64,000 nucleotides of DNA, from positions 1 through 64,000 of the forward strand of contig JAFZKN010000007.1 in the NCBI GenBank assembly GCA_017553635.1. Direction: 5' to 3'. Positions 26,703 through 36,177 of this stretch are shown here, piece by piece. The stretch's first letter is position 1. The number at the start of each line of letters is the position of its first letter. Under the pieces are notes generated by a model that was not told the origin of the DNA, searched no databases, and worked only from the letters and a program-made list of their open reading frames with translations. The translations under genes and the position numbers were made by a program. This DNA is from Treponema sp. (GTDB lineage: Bacteria; Spirochaetota; Spirochaetia; Treponematales; Treponemataceae).

Positions 26703-28508
26703 TTACTGCTCGTCTTCTTCTTTAAGAACCGCAAGGAATGCGCTCTGAGGAAGTTCAACATCACCAATCATCTTCATGCGCTTTTTACCCTCCTTCTGTT
26801 TTTCAAGAAGCTTTCTCTTACGCGTAATGTCACCACCGTAACATTTTGCAAGAACGTCTTTACGTACAGGGTTTACAGTTTCGCGAGCAATAATCTGACT
26901 TCCGATCGCACCCTGAATCGCAACCTTAAACTGCTGGCGGCTTATTTCACCTTTTAATCTGTGACAAACTTTATGAGCCTGTATTGAAGCATTATCTTTA
27001 AAGCAAAGCTGACTCAAAGCATCTACAGATTTTCCATTAAGAAGTATATCAATTTTAACAAGTTCCGTCGGGCGGTAACCGATAATTTCATAATCAAACG
27101 AAGCATAACCACGGCTGTAACTTTTTAATCTGTCATAAAAGTCAAAGAGAACTTCAGAAAGCGGCATTTCATATGTCAACTCTACACGTTTTTCATCAAG
27201 ATACTGCATGTTTGTCTGCATACCTCGTTTTTCAGTACAAAGTGCCATAAGTGAACCGATATACTCAGCCGGCGTAATAATTGAAGCCTTTATATAAGGT
27301 TCTTCTGAACCACGAATTTTCCCTTCCGGATATTCTGATGGATTATCAATTTCCATATCAACTCCACCGTCAAGATGAAGCTTATATCTTACAGAAGGAG
27401 CTGTAAAAATTACGGCCTGGTCAAAGTCACGCTCAAGGCGTTCCTGAATTATTTCAAGATGAAGAAGTCCTAAAAATCCGCATCTAAAACCATTTCCCAA
27501 AGCAACAGAATTATCCTTTTCATAAATTAAACTTGCATCGTTTAATTTTAATTTTTCCATGCTGTCACGAAGTTCTTCATAATCATTTGAATCAATAGGA
27601 TAAATTGAAGAATACACAACCGGTTTTACTTCTTTAAATCCGGCAAGAGGTACTTCTGCAGGATTATCAGCAATCGTAATCGTATCACCTACACTTACAT
27701 CGCTTACAGTTTTAATTCCCGCAATAATATATCCTACATCGCCTGCTTCAAGAACGCCGGTATCTTCATATTTAATTTTAAAAATTCCGACCTGTTCAAC
27801 TTTATAGTCCGCCTTAGAGTTCATCATGCGGATTGTATCACCAGCTTTAATTTTCCCCTGCATTACACGAATATGAACAATAACACCTCGATACGGATCG
27901 TAATGGCAGTCAAAAATCAAAGCCTGTGTTTTAGCCTCCGGATCTCCTGATGGCGGTGGAAACAATGTTACAATCGCTTCCATAAGCTCATCAATTCCCT
28001 TACCTGTTTTTGCAGAAACAAGCTGTGCTTCTTCTGGAATAAGACCCAGGTCATGATCTATCTGATGCTTAACTGCATTGATATCTGCAGAAGGAAGATC
28101 AATTTTATTTATAACAGGAACAATTGCAAGATTCTGTTCAAGCGCCATATACATATTGCTTACAGTCTGCGATTCAACACCCTGACTCGCATCAATCAAA
28201 AGCAGGGCACCCTCACACGAAGCAATCGCGCGGCTTACTTCATAAGAAAAGTCAACGTGACCAGGTGTATCAACAAAATTCAATTCATAATCGTGTCCGT
28301 CTTTTGCATGATAAGGAATCGTTACAGCCTGACTTTTTATTGTAATGCCGCGCTCACGTTCAATATCCATATTATCAAGAATCTGATTCATCATCTGACG
28401 GTCATCTATAATCTTTGCTTTCTGAATAAGACGATCAGCAAGAGTAGATTTTCCGTGATCAATATGAGCAACAATACAGAAGTTGCGTTTATATTTCATC
28501 TCTGTCAT
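26703..28508 (-). CDS. lepA: Elongation factor 4 (LepA)
   Basis: The 601-residue protein has translation GTPase motifs: G1 'AHIDHGKSTLADRL', 'RERGITIKSQ', G3 'VDTPGHVDFSYEV', G4 'VINKIDLPSAD', and the LepA C-terminal domain with 'YGGDITRKRKLLEKQKEGKK'. It binds ribosomes and promotes back-translocation. Length is as usual for LepA. AAGGA precedes ATG 28508, 15 bases after the protease gene. The C terminus keeps a short acidic extension 'LKEEDEQ'. Confidence 0.97.
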   Translation of the reverse strand: MTEMKYKRNFCIVAHIDHGKSTLADRLIQKAKIIDDRQMMNQILDNMDIERERGITIKSQAVTIPYHAKDGHDYELNFVDTPGHVDFSYEVSRAIASCEGALLLIDASQGVESQTVSNMYMALEQNLAIVPVINKIDLPSADINAVKHQIDHDLGLIPEEAQLVSAKTGKGIDELMEAIVTLFPPPSGDPEAKTQALIFDCHYDPYRGVIVHIRVMQGKIKAGDTIRMMNSKADYKVEQVGIFKIKYEDTGVLEAGDVGYIIAGIKTVSDVSVGDTITIADNPAEVPLAGFKEVKPVVYSSIYPIDSNDYEELRDSMEKLKLNDASLIYEKDNSVALGNGFRCGFLGLLHLEIIQERLERDFDQAVIFTAPSVRYKLHLDGGVDMEIDNPSEYPEGKIRGSEEPYIKASIITPAEYIGSLMALCTEKRGMQTNMQYLDEKRVELTYEMPLSEVLFDFYDRLKSYSRGYASFDYEIIGYRPTELVKIDILLNGKSVDALSQLCFKDNASIQAHKVCHRLKGEISRQQFKVAIQGAIGSQIIARETVNPVRKDVLAKCYGGDITRKRKLLEKQKEGKKRMKMIGDVELPQSAFLAVLKEEDEQ

Positions 28509-28523
28509 ATAAAAATCCTTAAA

Positions 28524-30161
28524 TTAAAAATAGTAAGGGCTGTCAAGATTTGCAGTTAAACCAAGAGTCATATCAAGATAACCTTTTTTCTTTCGTTTAA
28601 CAGAAACCTCCGCCATCATCATTGTTTTATCATCATTAAACTGAATTTTTCCAACAGTAACAGGATCATTTTCGCTGATACCGGTTTCATCAGCAGCACT
28701 TCGCTTTAAAACCTTTGTAACAACATAAGCTCTATTATTAGAAGTACTTACTGGAAGCATCGAAATTCCGAACAGCGGAATAAACGAATTCTGAATCGTA
28801 TCGTTTTTATAAAAATGATATCCCGGAGACTTTGGCCTTTCAGTAAGATACAGAATGCATTTTTTCTTTGCCTTAGCTGAATCAAGGTATTCACATCTTA
28901 TAATCGTATCAGGAACATAACCTCTCAGAATTGTCTGAACATCTGCAATATTTCTTACAGTTTTTCCTTCGATTGAAGTAATAATATCACCAACTTTAAT
29001 TCCAGCTTTTGCAAGCGTAGAGTTTGGAGCAAAATATTCAATTTCCAAACCGGAATCTTTTGTTCCGACTCTATAGTTATGTCCGAATCCTCCAATCCAT
29101 GGAAGCCTTCTGTTTCCACCATGATAAAGTATTGCAATTTCCTGCTTAATGTATTCAACCGGAATTGCAAAATTTAACCCCTGATACTGAAGGATCCCGG
29201 AAAATACTACAGCCTGAACATTTCCATTAACATCAACACAAGGACCGCCTGAGTTACCTGAATTAACCGCTGCATCAATCTGAAGAACGGTTCCTGTTGT
29301 AAAAAGCCTTCTGTTGGTAGAAGAAACGATTCCACTTGTAATCGTACTTTCAAGTCCAAGTGGTGAACCAATTGCAAAAATTCTATCACCAGGTTTTAAA
29401 TCGGAGCTTGATCCGAGCGGAAAGACATATGGAGGTTTTATTTCTGTCTTTAAAAGTGCCAGATCGTGAATACTATCCCAGCCAACAACCTTTACAGGAA
29501 TTCTGTCATCTTCATTACCTGCAAGTTTTATATAAACTTTTCCATAGCCTTCATATTTAGGATCTACAACTTCACTTATTACGTGATGGTTTGTAATGAT
29601 ATAACCCCGTTCATCAATAAAAAAACCTGAACCGATTACACGATTTGCAAAACCAACACCTGATTTAATTTTAACACCAAGGTCAACCCAGATTGTAACC
29701 GTTCCTTTAATGCATTCAGAAATATTCTCTTTTGCAACAGCATTCTTTTTAATCTGACTTCCTGGAATTGCATTATAAAAAAGTTTTTCAAGATCTGCTT
29801 TAGTTCCTACACTGGAAGCAAGCTTTTCAAAGCCCGCATTAACAAGTGACTGATAAGCAAAATACGCTTCCAAATAGTCTTTCTGTTCAATCTGAGAAGT
29901 ACAGTAATCCCTTACATAATTCGAAGTATATTCGATTAATTCCTCATCCTGAAGAATTACAGAAGCCCATAAAGCTTCACATGGCCTTAACATAATGATT
30001 CGCTTTATGCGTTCAATTTCACTCTTTTTTATTTCTTCAAGAGAACGTTCTCTTGATTCAACTTCAACCGTTTTAGGCTGCTCAGTCCTGGACGAAAGAC
30101 ACGAAAAAGCAATCAAAGAAAATAAAACTAACAGAGATGGCAGAATTTTATTTTTATACAT
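28524..30161 (-). CDS. HtrA-like serine protease lipoprotein with PDZ domain
   Basis: The 545-residue protein has a lipoprotein signal with Cys21 ('LIAFSC'), a helical N-terminal region (residues about 30-135), and a trypsin-like domain with His193 ('ITNHHVIS'), Asp233 ('IHDLALLKT') and Ser304 ('SGNSGGPC'). A PDZ domain follows (about 360-430, 'LAKAGIKVGDIITSIEGKTV'). All three catalytic residues are present, so it should be an active envelope quality-control protease. The helical N-terminal domain is an addition to ordinary HtrA. Its ATG follows directly on the stop codon of the TPR gene. Confidence 0.88.
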   Translation of the reverse strand: MYKNKILPSLLVLFSLIAFSCLSSRTEQPKTVEVESRERSLEEIKKSEIERIKRIIMLRPCEALWASVILQDEELIEYTSNYVRDYCTSQIEQKDYLEAYFAYQSLVNAGFEKLASSVGTKADLEKLFYNAIPGSQIKKNAVAKENISECIKGTVTIWVDLGVKIKSGVGFANRVIGSGFFIDERGYIITNHHVISEVVDPKYEGYGKVYIKLAGNEDDRIPVKVVGWDSIHDLALLKTEIKPPYVFPLGSSSDLKPGDRIFAIGSPLGLESTITSGIVSSTNRRLFTTGTVLQIDAAVNSGNSGGPCVDVNGNVQAVVFSGILQYQGLNFAIPVEYIKQEIAILYHGGNRRLPWIGGFGHNYRVGTKDSGLEIEYFAPNSTLAKAGIKVGDIITSIEGKTVRNIADVQTILRGYVPDTIIRCEYLDSAKAKKKCILYLTERPKSPGYHFYKNDTIQNSFIPLFGISMLPVSTSNNRAYVVTKVLKRSAADETGISENDPVTVGKIQFNDDKTMMMAEVSVKRKKKGYLDMTLGLTANLDSPYYF

Positions 30162-32351
30162 TTATTCTTTTCCACCTTCTGACGGATTTGCATCATCTTT
30201 ATTTTCTTCTTTAACTGGTCTGTCAATCTCAACCTTTTTAAGAAATATTGACTTTCCAAAAATAATCGCACGGATATAGCAGCTGTCTTTTTCAAATTCC
30301 TTCTGAATAACATGTCCCTGAGGAATTCCTGCAAGTTCCTCGAGAATTGCATTTTCAAATTCTGATTTATCTGCTTTTTCAAGCCAGTAAATATTTTCTG
30401 TCTTTCCTGCTACGACATCAAAAAAATGCTCTGCAACTTTTACAGAAACAGGAATTTTATTTTCCGTTGTAACTGCAACCCAGATTTTTCTATTTGATAA
30501 ATCACGAATAATATATGCATTCTCTTCTTTTACAAGACCATTTTCCTTAGCGAACAATGTATAAGAACAATCCATCTCTCCATTAAAGTCTGTATCCCAG
30601 AATTTCTTTACTGCTCCATGAGGTAAATAAGTTTCTGTGTAATCAATTTTTGTATCAAGATTTGTATCAAATTCAATTGTCTTTAAATAAATATCTGCAT
30701 CTGCAAGTGGTGTTCCCCAAAGGTTAACAGTAACCGCAGCTTTATCAGCATCCGAAAGCTGAATGTCTTTACTTCCAACTGAATACTTTTCTGTTACTTC
30801 GAAAATCGAATCACCATCAGTATCTACATTTCTTATTGTACAGATATCACCTTCAAGGTTAAATCTTGCATTCGCATAAACCTTGCCGTTTGCAGAATAC
30901 ACTGCACTGTAAACATTTCCATTAAGAAGAGAGAACGTAATTTTAGCACCTGGTTTTTCAAGAGAAGGTCTTATAACTGTATTTGCAGACGCAACTATTT
31001 CGTCAACGGCAAATAAATCTGAGCCATGAACCAAAGTTGTTTCATCAATAATAAAGAAATCAGTTCCAACCACCTCAGGTGCCTTTATCATTGCAAATGG
31101 AGAACTCTTATACGTTTCATCAATTATGTTATAGATTTCGTAATTATCCATACCCTGATCTTCATCAGGAATATCAAGACTTTTAAATACAACAGCATTT
31201 ACATTCGGATATGTTCCATATTTAACAATTGCACTCTGATCATAAACAAACATCTGAACCGGCATGCCGAAATCACATTCAATAAACCATTCTATACTCA
31301 AATCATTATCAGCATCATAGGTAATTTCTTTTGCGCGGCCTCTTTCATATTTTACAATAAGATTTGCTTCAAGATTATTACTTGTGTCATAAATCAGAGT
31401 TCCGTTAAATGCATCAAGATGTTCATTAAAATATTTTCTTAAATCTTCATCTTTTATCATTGTATAAAACTGAATCAAAAGCTTTTCATCAATTTCTCCG
31501 TCAATAAATTCCATAAAATAATCAACAGCTTCTTCTTCTGTAATTACACCGGCCTCAAGAGCTGCAACAGGATATAAAATATTTTTAAAACCTCTTGCAT
31601 TAAATGCTTTTAAAAGTCTTACTTGAGTTTCTCCCTCAGAAAAAATACTTGCATAGATTTCAAGATCACTGTATTCCCTGTCATAATCAGGAACTCTTGC
31701 AATAAAACTGTCTGCAATCTTTCTGGCAACAGGAGAAAGTTTTACTTTTTCAAATCCAGTTTTATCTTCATTTTCTTTATATAAAAGGTTATATTCATAT
31801 CCGAAAAACAGATAGAAAAATCTTGCATCATCCGGATAAACACGACGTGCACTTTCAATTTTCTGTTCTGCTTTTAAAATAGATTCTGCTGTATTAATTT
31901 CGTAATAAGCTTTTGCCCTGATAAATTCTGCATCGCTTGAAAAAATCATAGGTTCACTATCAAGAACTTTAACAGCCTGTTCTGGTTTTCCTACAGTACA
32001 CAATAAATCTGCATAAAAAATTCTTGCATTATTCTGATTATAATCTACCCACTGGGTTTTATCAGAATTTAATGCAACTTCAATTAAAGGAAGAAACTCA
32101 TAACGAGGATAACCTAAATTATAAAGTGTAAACGCACAGAAATAATATAGATCTGCAACTGTATTGTCATATTCAATTCCTGTCTGGCACGCTTTGAGGG
32201 AAGAATCCCAGTCACTTTCTGTTACATAATGTTTTGCAAGCTGAAGATAACGTAAAGCCGTTTTTCTGTTTGCTGAACGCGAGCTGTCTGTATCTGCATA
32301 CAGATTGCAAATTAAAAATAAAGATACAACAATACTTACAAACTTTTTCAT
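30162..32351 (-). CDS. Secreted TPR-containing protein, 729 aa
   Basis: The protein has a signal peptide (MKKFVSIVVSLFLICNLYAD) and TPR-like helices at the N terminus ('ALRYLQLAKHYVTESDWDSS', 'DLYYFCAFTLYNLGYPRYE', 'FIRAKAYYEINTAESILKAE', about residues 30-190). The larger C-terminal part is beta-rich with repeated 'D-x-D-x-D' phrases such as 'NVDTDGDSIFEVTEKYS' and 'KFWDTDFNGEMDCSYTLF', resembling calcium-loop or EF-hand-like repeats. Function is unknown. It is encoded between tilS and the HtrA-like gene with tight spacing, so it may work with that protease in the periplasm. Confidence 0.75.
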   Translation of the reverse strand: MKKFVSIVVSLFLICNLYADTDSSRSANRKTALRYLQLAKHYVTESDWDSSLKACQTGIEYDNTVADLYYFCAFTLYNLGYPRYEFLPLIEVALNSDKTQWVDYNQNNARIFYADLLCTVGKPEQAVKVLDSEPMIFSSDAEFIRAKAYYEINTAESILKAEQKIESARRVYPDDARFFYLFFGYEYNLLYKENEDKTGFEKVKLSPVARKIADSFIARVPDYDREYSDLEIYASIFSEGETQVRLLKAFNARGFKNILYPVAALEAGVITEEEAVDYFMEFIDGEIDEKLLIQFYTMIKDEDLRKYFNEHLDAFNGTLIYDTSNNLEANLIVKYERGRAKEITYDADNDLSIEWFIECDFGMPVQMFVYDQSAIVKYGTYPNVNAVVFKSLDIPDEDQGMDNYEIYNIIDETYKSSPFAMIKAPEVVGTDFFIIDETTLVHGSDLFAVDEIVASANTVIRPSLEKPGAKITFSLLNGNVYSAVYSANGKVYANARFNLEGDICTIRNVDTDGDSIFEVTEKYSVGSKDIQLSDADKAAVTVNLWGTPLADADIYLKTIEFDTNLDTKIDYTETYLPHGAVKKFWDTDFNGEMDCSYTLFAKENGLVKEENAYIIRDLSNRKIWVAVTTENKIPVSVKVAEHFFDVVAGKTENIYWLEKADKSEFENAILEELAGIPQGHVIQKEFEKDSCYIRAIIFGKSIFLKKVEIDRPVKEENKDDANPSEGGKE

Positions 32352-32362
32352 AAAATCACCAG

Positions 32363-33814
32363 TTAATCTTTAACAATCCAGTCTTTATATCCAAAAACAC
32401 TGCCCCAAACGGCACGTATTTTTTTATCACCACCAAGTTCCTCTACAATTGGAATAAGGCTTTTATCTGATTCACTTACCTTAAAATCCGAAAGCACATC
32501 GTTAAGCGTCTTCTGCCCCTTTCCCTTTGTAAAAACCCGGTCCGAAACACCTCTGCTTCTAAAACAGAATGGAAAACTTACTCCATTTAAAGAATAAATT
32601 TTCTCTTCTTTTGTTACAAACTGAATTTCTGCAAAACCCTTTCTTTCTTTAAGTTCTTTTACATGCAGAGTACCAGTTTCAAAGTCAAAAGACCCCTCAT
32701 CTTCTATTATAGCAAAAAAACCCGATTCAGTCGCCTTTTTTTCAGTTTTTTTTACAAAAAGATTACTGTCCTTTACAAACACTTCTATACCATTTTTGTT
32801 CAGTTTTAACGCCGGAGCTTCTTTAATGACGCTTTTTACAAACGAAAAAGGAACTCTTTCTCCATTTTTAACCGTTTCAAAAGCCCTGTATAAAAGCGCA
32901 TTTTTACTGCAGTCATCCAGAGAATAAAAAACATCCTTATCAAAACATACCCCACCGCTGCATTTTTTCCATTTATAATCCTTGAGAACTCTGTCTATAT
33001 GTTCCTTTTCATACAATGCTTTTTCCCGTCCATTAATTAAAGCAGTTTTCCAGCCCGGATAAGTCTGGTCAAAAACCGGGATAATTACATTTCTTATTCT
33101 GTTTCTAAGATATTCATTATCAGAATTCGTACTATCCGTACGCCATTTTACATTTTTGAGTTTAAGATATTCTTCAATTTCACTCCGTTCAATTTCGATA
33201 AGCGGCCTGATATAAATAAGCTTAAATCCATCAATATCTTCTTTTCTTGTTTCAAGGATTCCATATCTGGACATACTTCCCGCACCCTGAATAAAACGCA
33301 TGATTAAAGTTTCAAGCTGATCGTTTTTATTATGAGCAAGTGCAAAATATATTTTTGTCCATACCGAATTTTTCTTTTTAAGTTCAATACAGAAATTCTT
33401 AAAAGCTTCATACCTTAAATAACGCGCAGCTTCTTCAATTCCGCGTTTTCTTTTTTCTGAAGTAAGAAAAACCTCATCTTTTTTAAGTGAAATTACTTCA
33501 CAGTTTACTTTTAAGTTTTTTGAATTTAATTTTTTACAATAATTCTTTACATATTCACAGTCACCACTGCTTTCTTTTTTTTCACGGATTCTGTGATCAA
33601 TCGTTACAACATTAATCGTGTAAACACATTTTTTTTCTTTTCCGGCGTTCTCAAAAATATCTGCAATGCTCGTCAAAAGACATATAGAATCCGCTCCCCC
33701 GGAAACTCCAAGACATAAAGCATCACCAAAAGAAAACATGTTTCTTTTTAAAAGAGATTCAACACGAAAATTAAAATCAAAAATAAAATCGTCTTTACAC
33801 ATAAAAAAAGTCAT
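32363..33814 (-). CDS. tilS: tRNA(Ile)-lysidine synthase TilS
   Basis: The protein has the PP-loop 'LGVSGGADSICLL' near residue 36, and 'KNDQLETLIMRFIQGAG' and 'RPLIEIERSEIEEYLK' typical of TilS N-terminal domains, then a C-terminal domain with 'FPFCFRSRGVSDRV'. It makes lysidine at C34 of tRNA-Ile(CAU) so that it reads AUA. Starts at TTG 33838, ATG 33814 or ATG 33802 are all possible, and none has a clear ribosome binding site; I use 33814 (483 residues). It follows rplY. Confidence 0.9.
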   Translation of the reverse strand: MTFFMCKDDFIFDFNFRVESLLKRNMFSFGDALCLGVSGGADSICLLTSIADIFENAGKEKKCVYTINVVTIDHRIREKKESSGDCEYVKNYCKKLNSKNLKVNCEVISLKKDEVFLTSEKRKRGIEEAARYLRYEAFKNFCIELKKKNSVWTKIYFALAHNKNDQLETLIMRFIQGAGSMSRYGILETRKEDIDGFKLIYIRPLIEIERSEIEEYLKLKNVKWRTDSTNSDNEYLRNRIRNVIIPVFDQTYPGWKTALINGREKALYEKEHIDRVLKDYKWKKCSGGVCFDKDVFYSLDDCSKNALLYRAFETVKNGERVPFSFVKSVIKEAPALKLNKNGIEVFVKDSNLFVKKTEKKATESGFFAIIEDEGSFDFETGTLHVKELKERKGFAEIQFVTKEEKIYSLNGVSFPFCFRSRGVSDRVFTKGKGQKTLNDVLSDFKVSESDKSLIPIVEELGGDKKIRAVWGSVFGYKDWIVKD

Positions 33815-33873
33815 TGCAGGAAAAATAATCTCCCACAATGACTGTTCATTCTCCTTAACAGGATATGCCGAAA

Positions 33874-34425
33874 TTAGCGGCCTGCCGAGATGCTTACAAG
33901 TGAAGTTTCTGCAGGAGTAAGAATTGTAATTTTATCTCCAAGGTTCATATCTTTTACGCAGAATTTTTCACCGATGTTGATTTTGGAAATATCGAGAACT
34001 ATTCTTTCCGGTACATCAACTGGCTTAGCTTTAATTGTAACTTCTGGAATGTGTTTAAGGAGGAATCCACCCTTAAGAACACCTGCAGGAGTTCCTGAAT
34101 ACTGAAGTTTCATTTTGAGAACGATTTCTTTATCTGCAGCTGGTTCCCAGAAGTCTGCATGAAGAACTTTGTCTTCACGGATGTTGTATTCAACATCTTT
34201 GATAAATACACTGTGTGCTGCGCCATCAATATTCAATGTGAATAATGTTGTTGCTGTAATTGATCTCCATACTTTGTTAAATTCTACAGAGTCAACGTCT
34301 ACCATTGTTGACTTTCCTTCTGAATTGTAAACAATAGCAGGAATGCGGCCAGCTGCTCTTAAAAGTTTTGCAGCTTTTTTACCAGTTTCTTTGCGGCTTT
34401 TTGCCTCAAGTGTTACTTTGTCCAT
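33874..34425 (-). CDS. rplY: 50S ribosomal protein L25 (CTC form)
   Basis: The 183-residue protein starts with the L25 pattern 'VTLEAKSRKETGKKAAKLLR' and continues with 'GRIPAIVYNSEGKS' and 'VHADFWEP'-like strands; it has the extra C-terminal domain of the TL5/CTC type ('PVDVPERIVLDISKINIGEK'). It binds 5S rRNA in the large subunit. 'ataggagttcca' precedes ATG 34425. It heads the minus-strand run rplY-tilS-TPR-htrA-lepA-transglutaminase. Confidence 0.95.
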   Translation of the reverse strand: MDKVTLEAKSRKETGKKAAKLLRAAGRIPAIVYNSEGKSTMVDVDSVEFNKVWRSITATTLFTLNIDGAAHSVFIKDVEYNIREDKVLHADFWEPAADKEIVLKMKLQYSGTPAGVLKGGFLLKHIPEVTIKAKPVDVPERIVLDISKINIGEKFCVKDMNLGDKITILTPAETSLVSISAGR

Positions 34426-34553
34426 AATTGGAACTCCTATAAAAATAATTAATTTATTTTAGGAAATGCCCGCAGAAAATTGCGAAAAGAATAGATAAGA
34501 AACGTTATCATACACCCCATCGTTCATCACGCCAGAGCTTTCCATAAATATAC

Positions 34554-34625
34554 TGGGACGACAGGATTCGAACCTGTGGAATACCGGCACCAAAAGCCGG
34601 GGGCTTACCGCTTGCCGACGTCCCA
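34554..34625 (-). tRNA. tRNA-Gln (anticodon TTG)
   Basis: The minus strand folds as a 72-base tRNA. The acceptor stem TGGGACG pairs with CGTCCCA, the anticodon stem is CCGGC/GCCGG with loop TTTTGGT (anticodon TTG, reading CAA), and the T stem/loop is ACAGG-TTCGAAT-CCTGT. The D-loop is short. CCA is not encoded. Confidence 0.97.
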
Positions 34626-34638
34626 AGATACAGAGTGT

Positions 34639-34667
34639 ATGATATCAAAAATGAAATATTTTGTCTA
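34639..34667 (-). promoter_or_regulatory. Promoter for tRNA-Gln
   Basis: On the minus strand TAGACA (34662-34667), 17 bases, TATCAT (34639-34644), ending 13 bases before the mature tRNA 5' end. It abuts the spoVG stop codon. Confidence 0.5.
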
Positions 34668-34949
34668 TTATTCAGCTTCTGAGCCAGATTCGATTACATG
34701 ACCTGCATTATATTCATCAAGAATTTTATTCTGCAACTCTGTACGGAATTCCGGGCTGATTGGGTGAGCAACATCTTTGTATTCACCAGTAGAAGTCTTT
34801 TTGCTTGGCATAGCAATAAAAAGGCCGTCTTTTCCTTCGATGATTTTGACATTGTGCACAACAAAGCAATTGTCAAAAGTTACTGTAACATAAGCCTTAA
34901 GCTTTCCCTCTGATGTTACCTTACGAATCCGTAATTCTGTTATTTGCAT
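34668..34949 (-). CDS. spoVG: SpoVG-family RNA/DNA-binding protein
   Basis: The start is ATG 34949, preceded by AAGGAGG. The frame is open further upstream into ispE, but the 93-residue form matches SpoVG: 'MQITELRIRKVTSEGKLKAY', 'VTFDNCFVVHNVKIIEG', 'GLFIAMPSKK' and 'DVAHPISPEFRTELQNKI'. SpoVG is a site-specific nucleic-acid-binding regulator, shown in Borrelia and Firmicutes. It lies 10 bases after the end of ispE, so ispE-spoVG probably forms one transcript. Confidence 0.93.
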   Translation of the reverse strand: MQITELRIRKVTSEGKLKAYVTVTFDNCFVVHNVKIIEGKDGLFIAMPSKKTSTGEYKDVAHPISPEFRTELQNKILDEYNAGHVIESGSEAE

Positions 34950-34959
34950 GTATTCCTCC

Positions 34960-35826
34960 TTAAAAGCAGTAGCAAATGTTCCATAAACCGGACAACGCAT
35001 TTCGGGCTTTTGTTGCTTCTTCAGCTGTAGCAAAAACTCCAAATACAGTAGACCCTGAGCCTGACATATCTGTAAACAGGGCACCGTTTTTCTTAAGATC
35101 GGAAATAACCTGCCCTATTACCGGATAACTATCCACTATAACCCTGGTAAAAGTATTTACAAAGTTCCACTCAGAAACATTTCCGTTATAAATACTCTCT
35201 AGCTGATCCAGCAAAGGATATTCCAGCTTTTCCCCAGATTCATAGAATCTGTCTACAAGGCTATAAGCTTCTTTTGTAGAACTATGAATCCCCGGAAACA
35301 CCAGTAAATAATGTAAATCTTTCCGCCGGTCAATTTTTCTGACAAATTCACCACGCCCTGTAACGACAGCAGCCCCTCCAGAGTTTCTGTCACAGTTTAC
35401 GAAAAAAAATACATCGCTACCGACCTGAGAAGCAACATAATTAAGCTGCTCCTGGTCAAGTGTTAATCCACACAATAAACATAGAGCATTTAAAAAAGAC
35501 GCAGCGTCACTGGAACCCCCTCCGAGTCCGCCACCTGAAGGTATTCTTTTTTTAATACTGACTTCTACTCCCGGCAAATCCTGATTTACCAGGTTTTTAA
35601 ATGCATTATATGTTGAATTTATCGTATTCTGTTCAGGCAATTCAAATAAATCGCACTTTACAGAACAAAAGTTCTTTCCTCCGGTCATTCTGACGACAAT
35701 ATCATCGCAAAGACTGACAGTCGAAAATATACTTTCGATTCCATGAAAACCGTCATCACGAATCGGGAGAACTTTTAACCCCAGATTTATCTTCGCAGGT
35801 GCAGTAACATGAATCTCGTTCAACAT
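34960..35826 (-). CDS. ispE: 4-diphosphocytidyl-2-C-methyl-D-erythritol kinase IspE
   Basis: The 288-residue protein has GHMP-kinase motifs: 'VTAPAKINLGLKVL' at the N terminus, the ATP loop 'PSGGGLGGGSSDAASFL' (about residues 95-111), and C-terminal 'MSGSGSTVFGVFA'. It phosphorylates CDP-methylerythritol in the non-mevalonate isoprenoid pathway, which feeds the polyprenyl synthase. ATG 35826 has no ribosome binding site and lies six bases after a consensus TATAAT, so it is likely leaderless. Confidence 0.95.
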   Translation of the reverse strand: MLNEIHVTAPAKINLGLKVLPIRDDGFHGIESIFSTVSLCDDIVVRMTGGKNFCSVKCDLFELPEQNTINSTYNAFKNLVNQDLPGVEVSIKKRIPSGGGLGGGSSDAASFLNALCLLCGLTLDQEQLNYVASQVGSDVFFFVNCDRNSGGAAVVTGRGEFVRKIDRRKDLHYLLVFPGIHSSTKEAYSLVDRFYESGEKLEYPLLDQLESIYNGNVSEWNFVNTFTRVIVDSYPVIGQVISDLKKNGALFTDMSGSGSTVFGVFATAEEATKARNALSGLWNICYCF

Positions 35827-35832
35827 AAGATA

Positions 35833-35862
35833 ATTATACCCTTACTTTTTTCACATTGTCAA
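35833..35862 (-). promoter_or_regulatory. Consensus promoter abutting ispE start
   Basis: On the minus strand TTGACA (35857-35862), 18 bases, TATAAT (35833-35838), both perfect; the -10 ends six bases before ATG 35826. Transcription should begin at or within a base or two of the start codon. Confidence 0.75.
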
Positions 35863-35958
35863 ATTTTTCCATAAATTGGTATTTTTTACCAGATGAGACT
35901 CAGCAGACTATATATATAAATAGTTGAATAATTAGTTAAGGATAACTAAACTACATTC

Positions 35959-36177
35959 ATGTTACCCTCTGATTCTATTATAGGCTTATCAAGTATTGGC
36001 AGTATTGTGTTTTCATACGCTGATGAATACAGTGATGAAAATTTAATCGACAGCGAAATCGCAAATGATTTTGAAAGTGCAGAGACTAACGATGACTTTG
36101 CAGATTTCGATGACGATATGGATCTTTACGGGGATTATGATAACGATGATGAAACATCGTTAGACATGCCTTTGTAA
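35959..36177 (+). CDS. Possible small acidic protein, 72 aa
   Basis: The frame from ATG 35959 codes for 72 residues, very rich in Asp/Glu in the last 50 ('DFESAETNDDFADFDDDMD'). A stop codon lies just upstream in frame, so the start is bounded. No good ribosome binding site is seen. Its last 43 bases overlap the 3' end of rsfS on the other strand. The acidic composition could be chance in AT-rich DNA or a real acidic adaptor; I cannot decide. Confidence 0.35.
   Translation: MLPSDSIIGLSSIGSIVFSYADEYSDENLIDSEIANDFESAETNDDFADFDDDMDLYGDYDNDDETSLDMPL

Noticed and set aside
34950..35084. Longer SpoVG reading frame
   Set aside because: The extension lies within the ispE 3' end and ATG 34949 has AAGGAGG at correct spacing and matches the family start.
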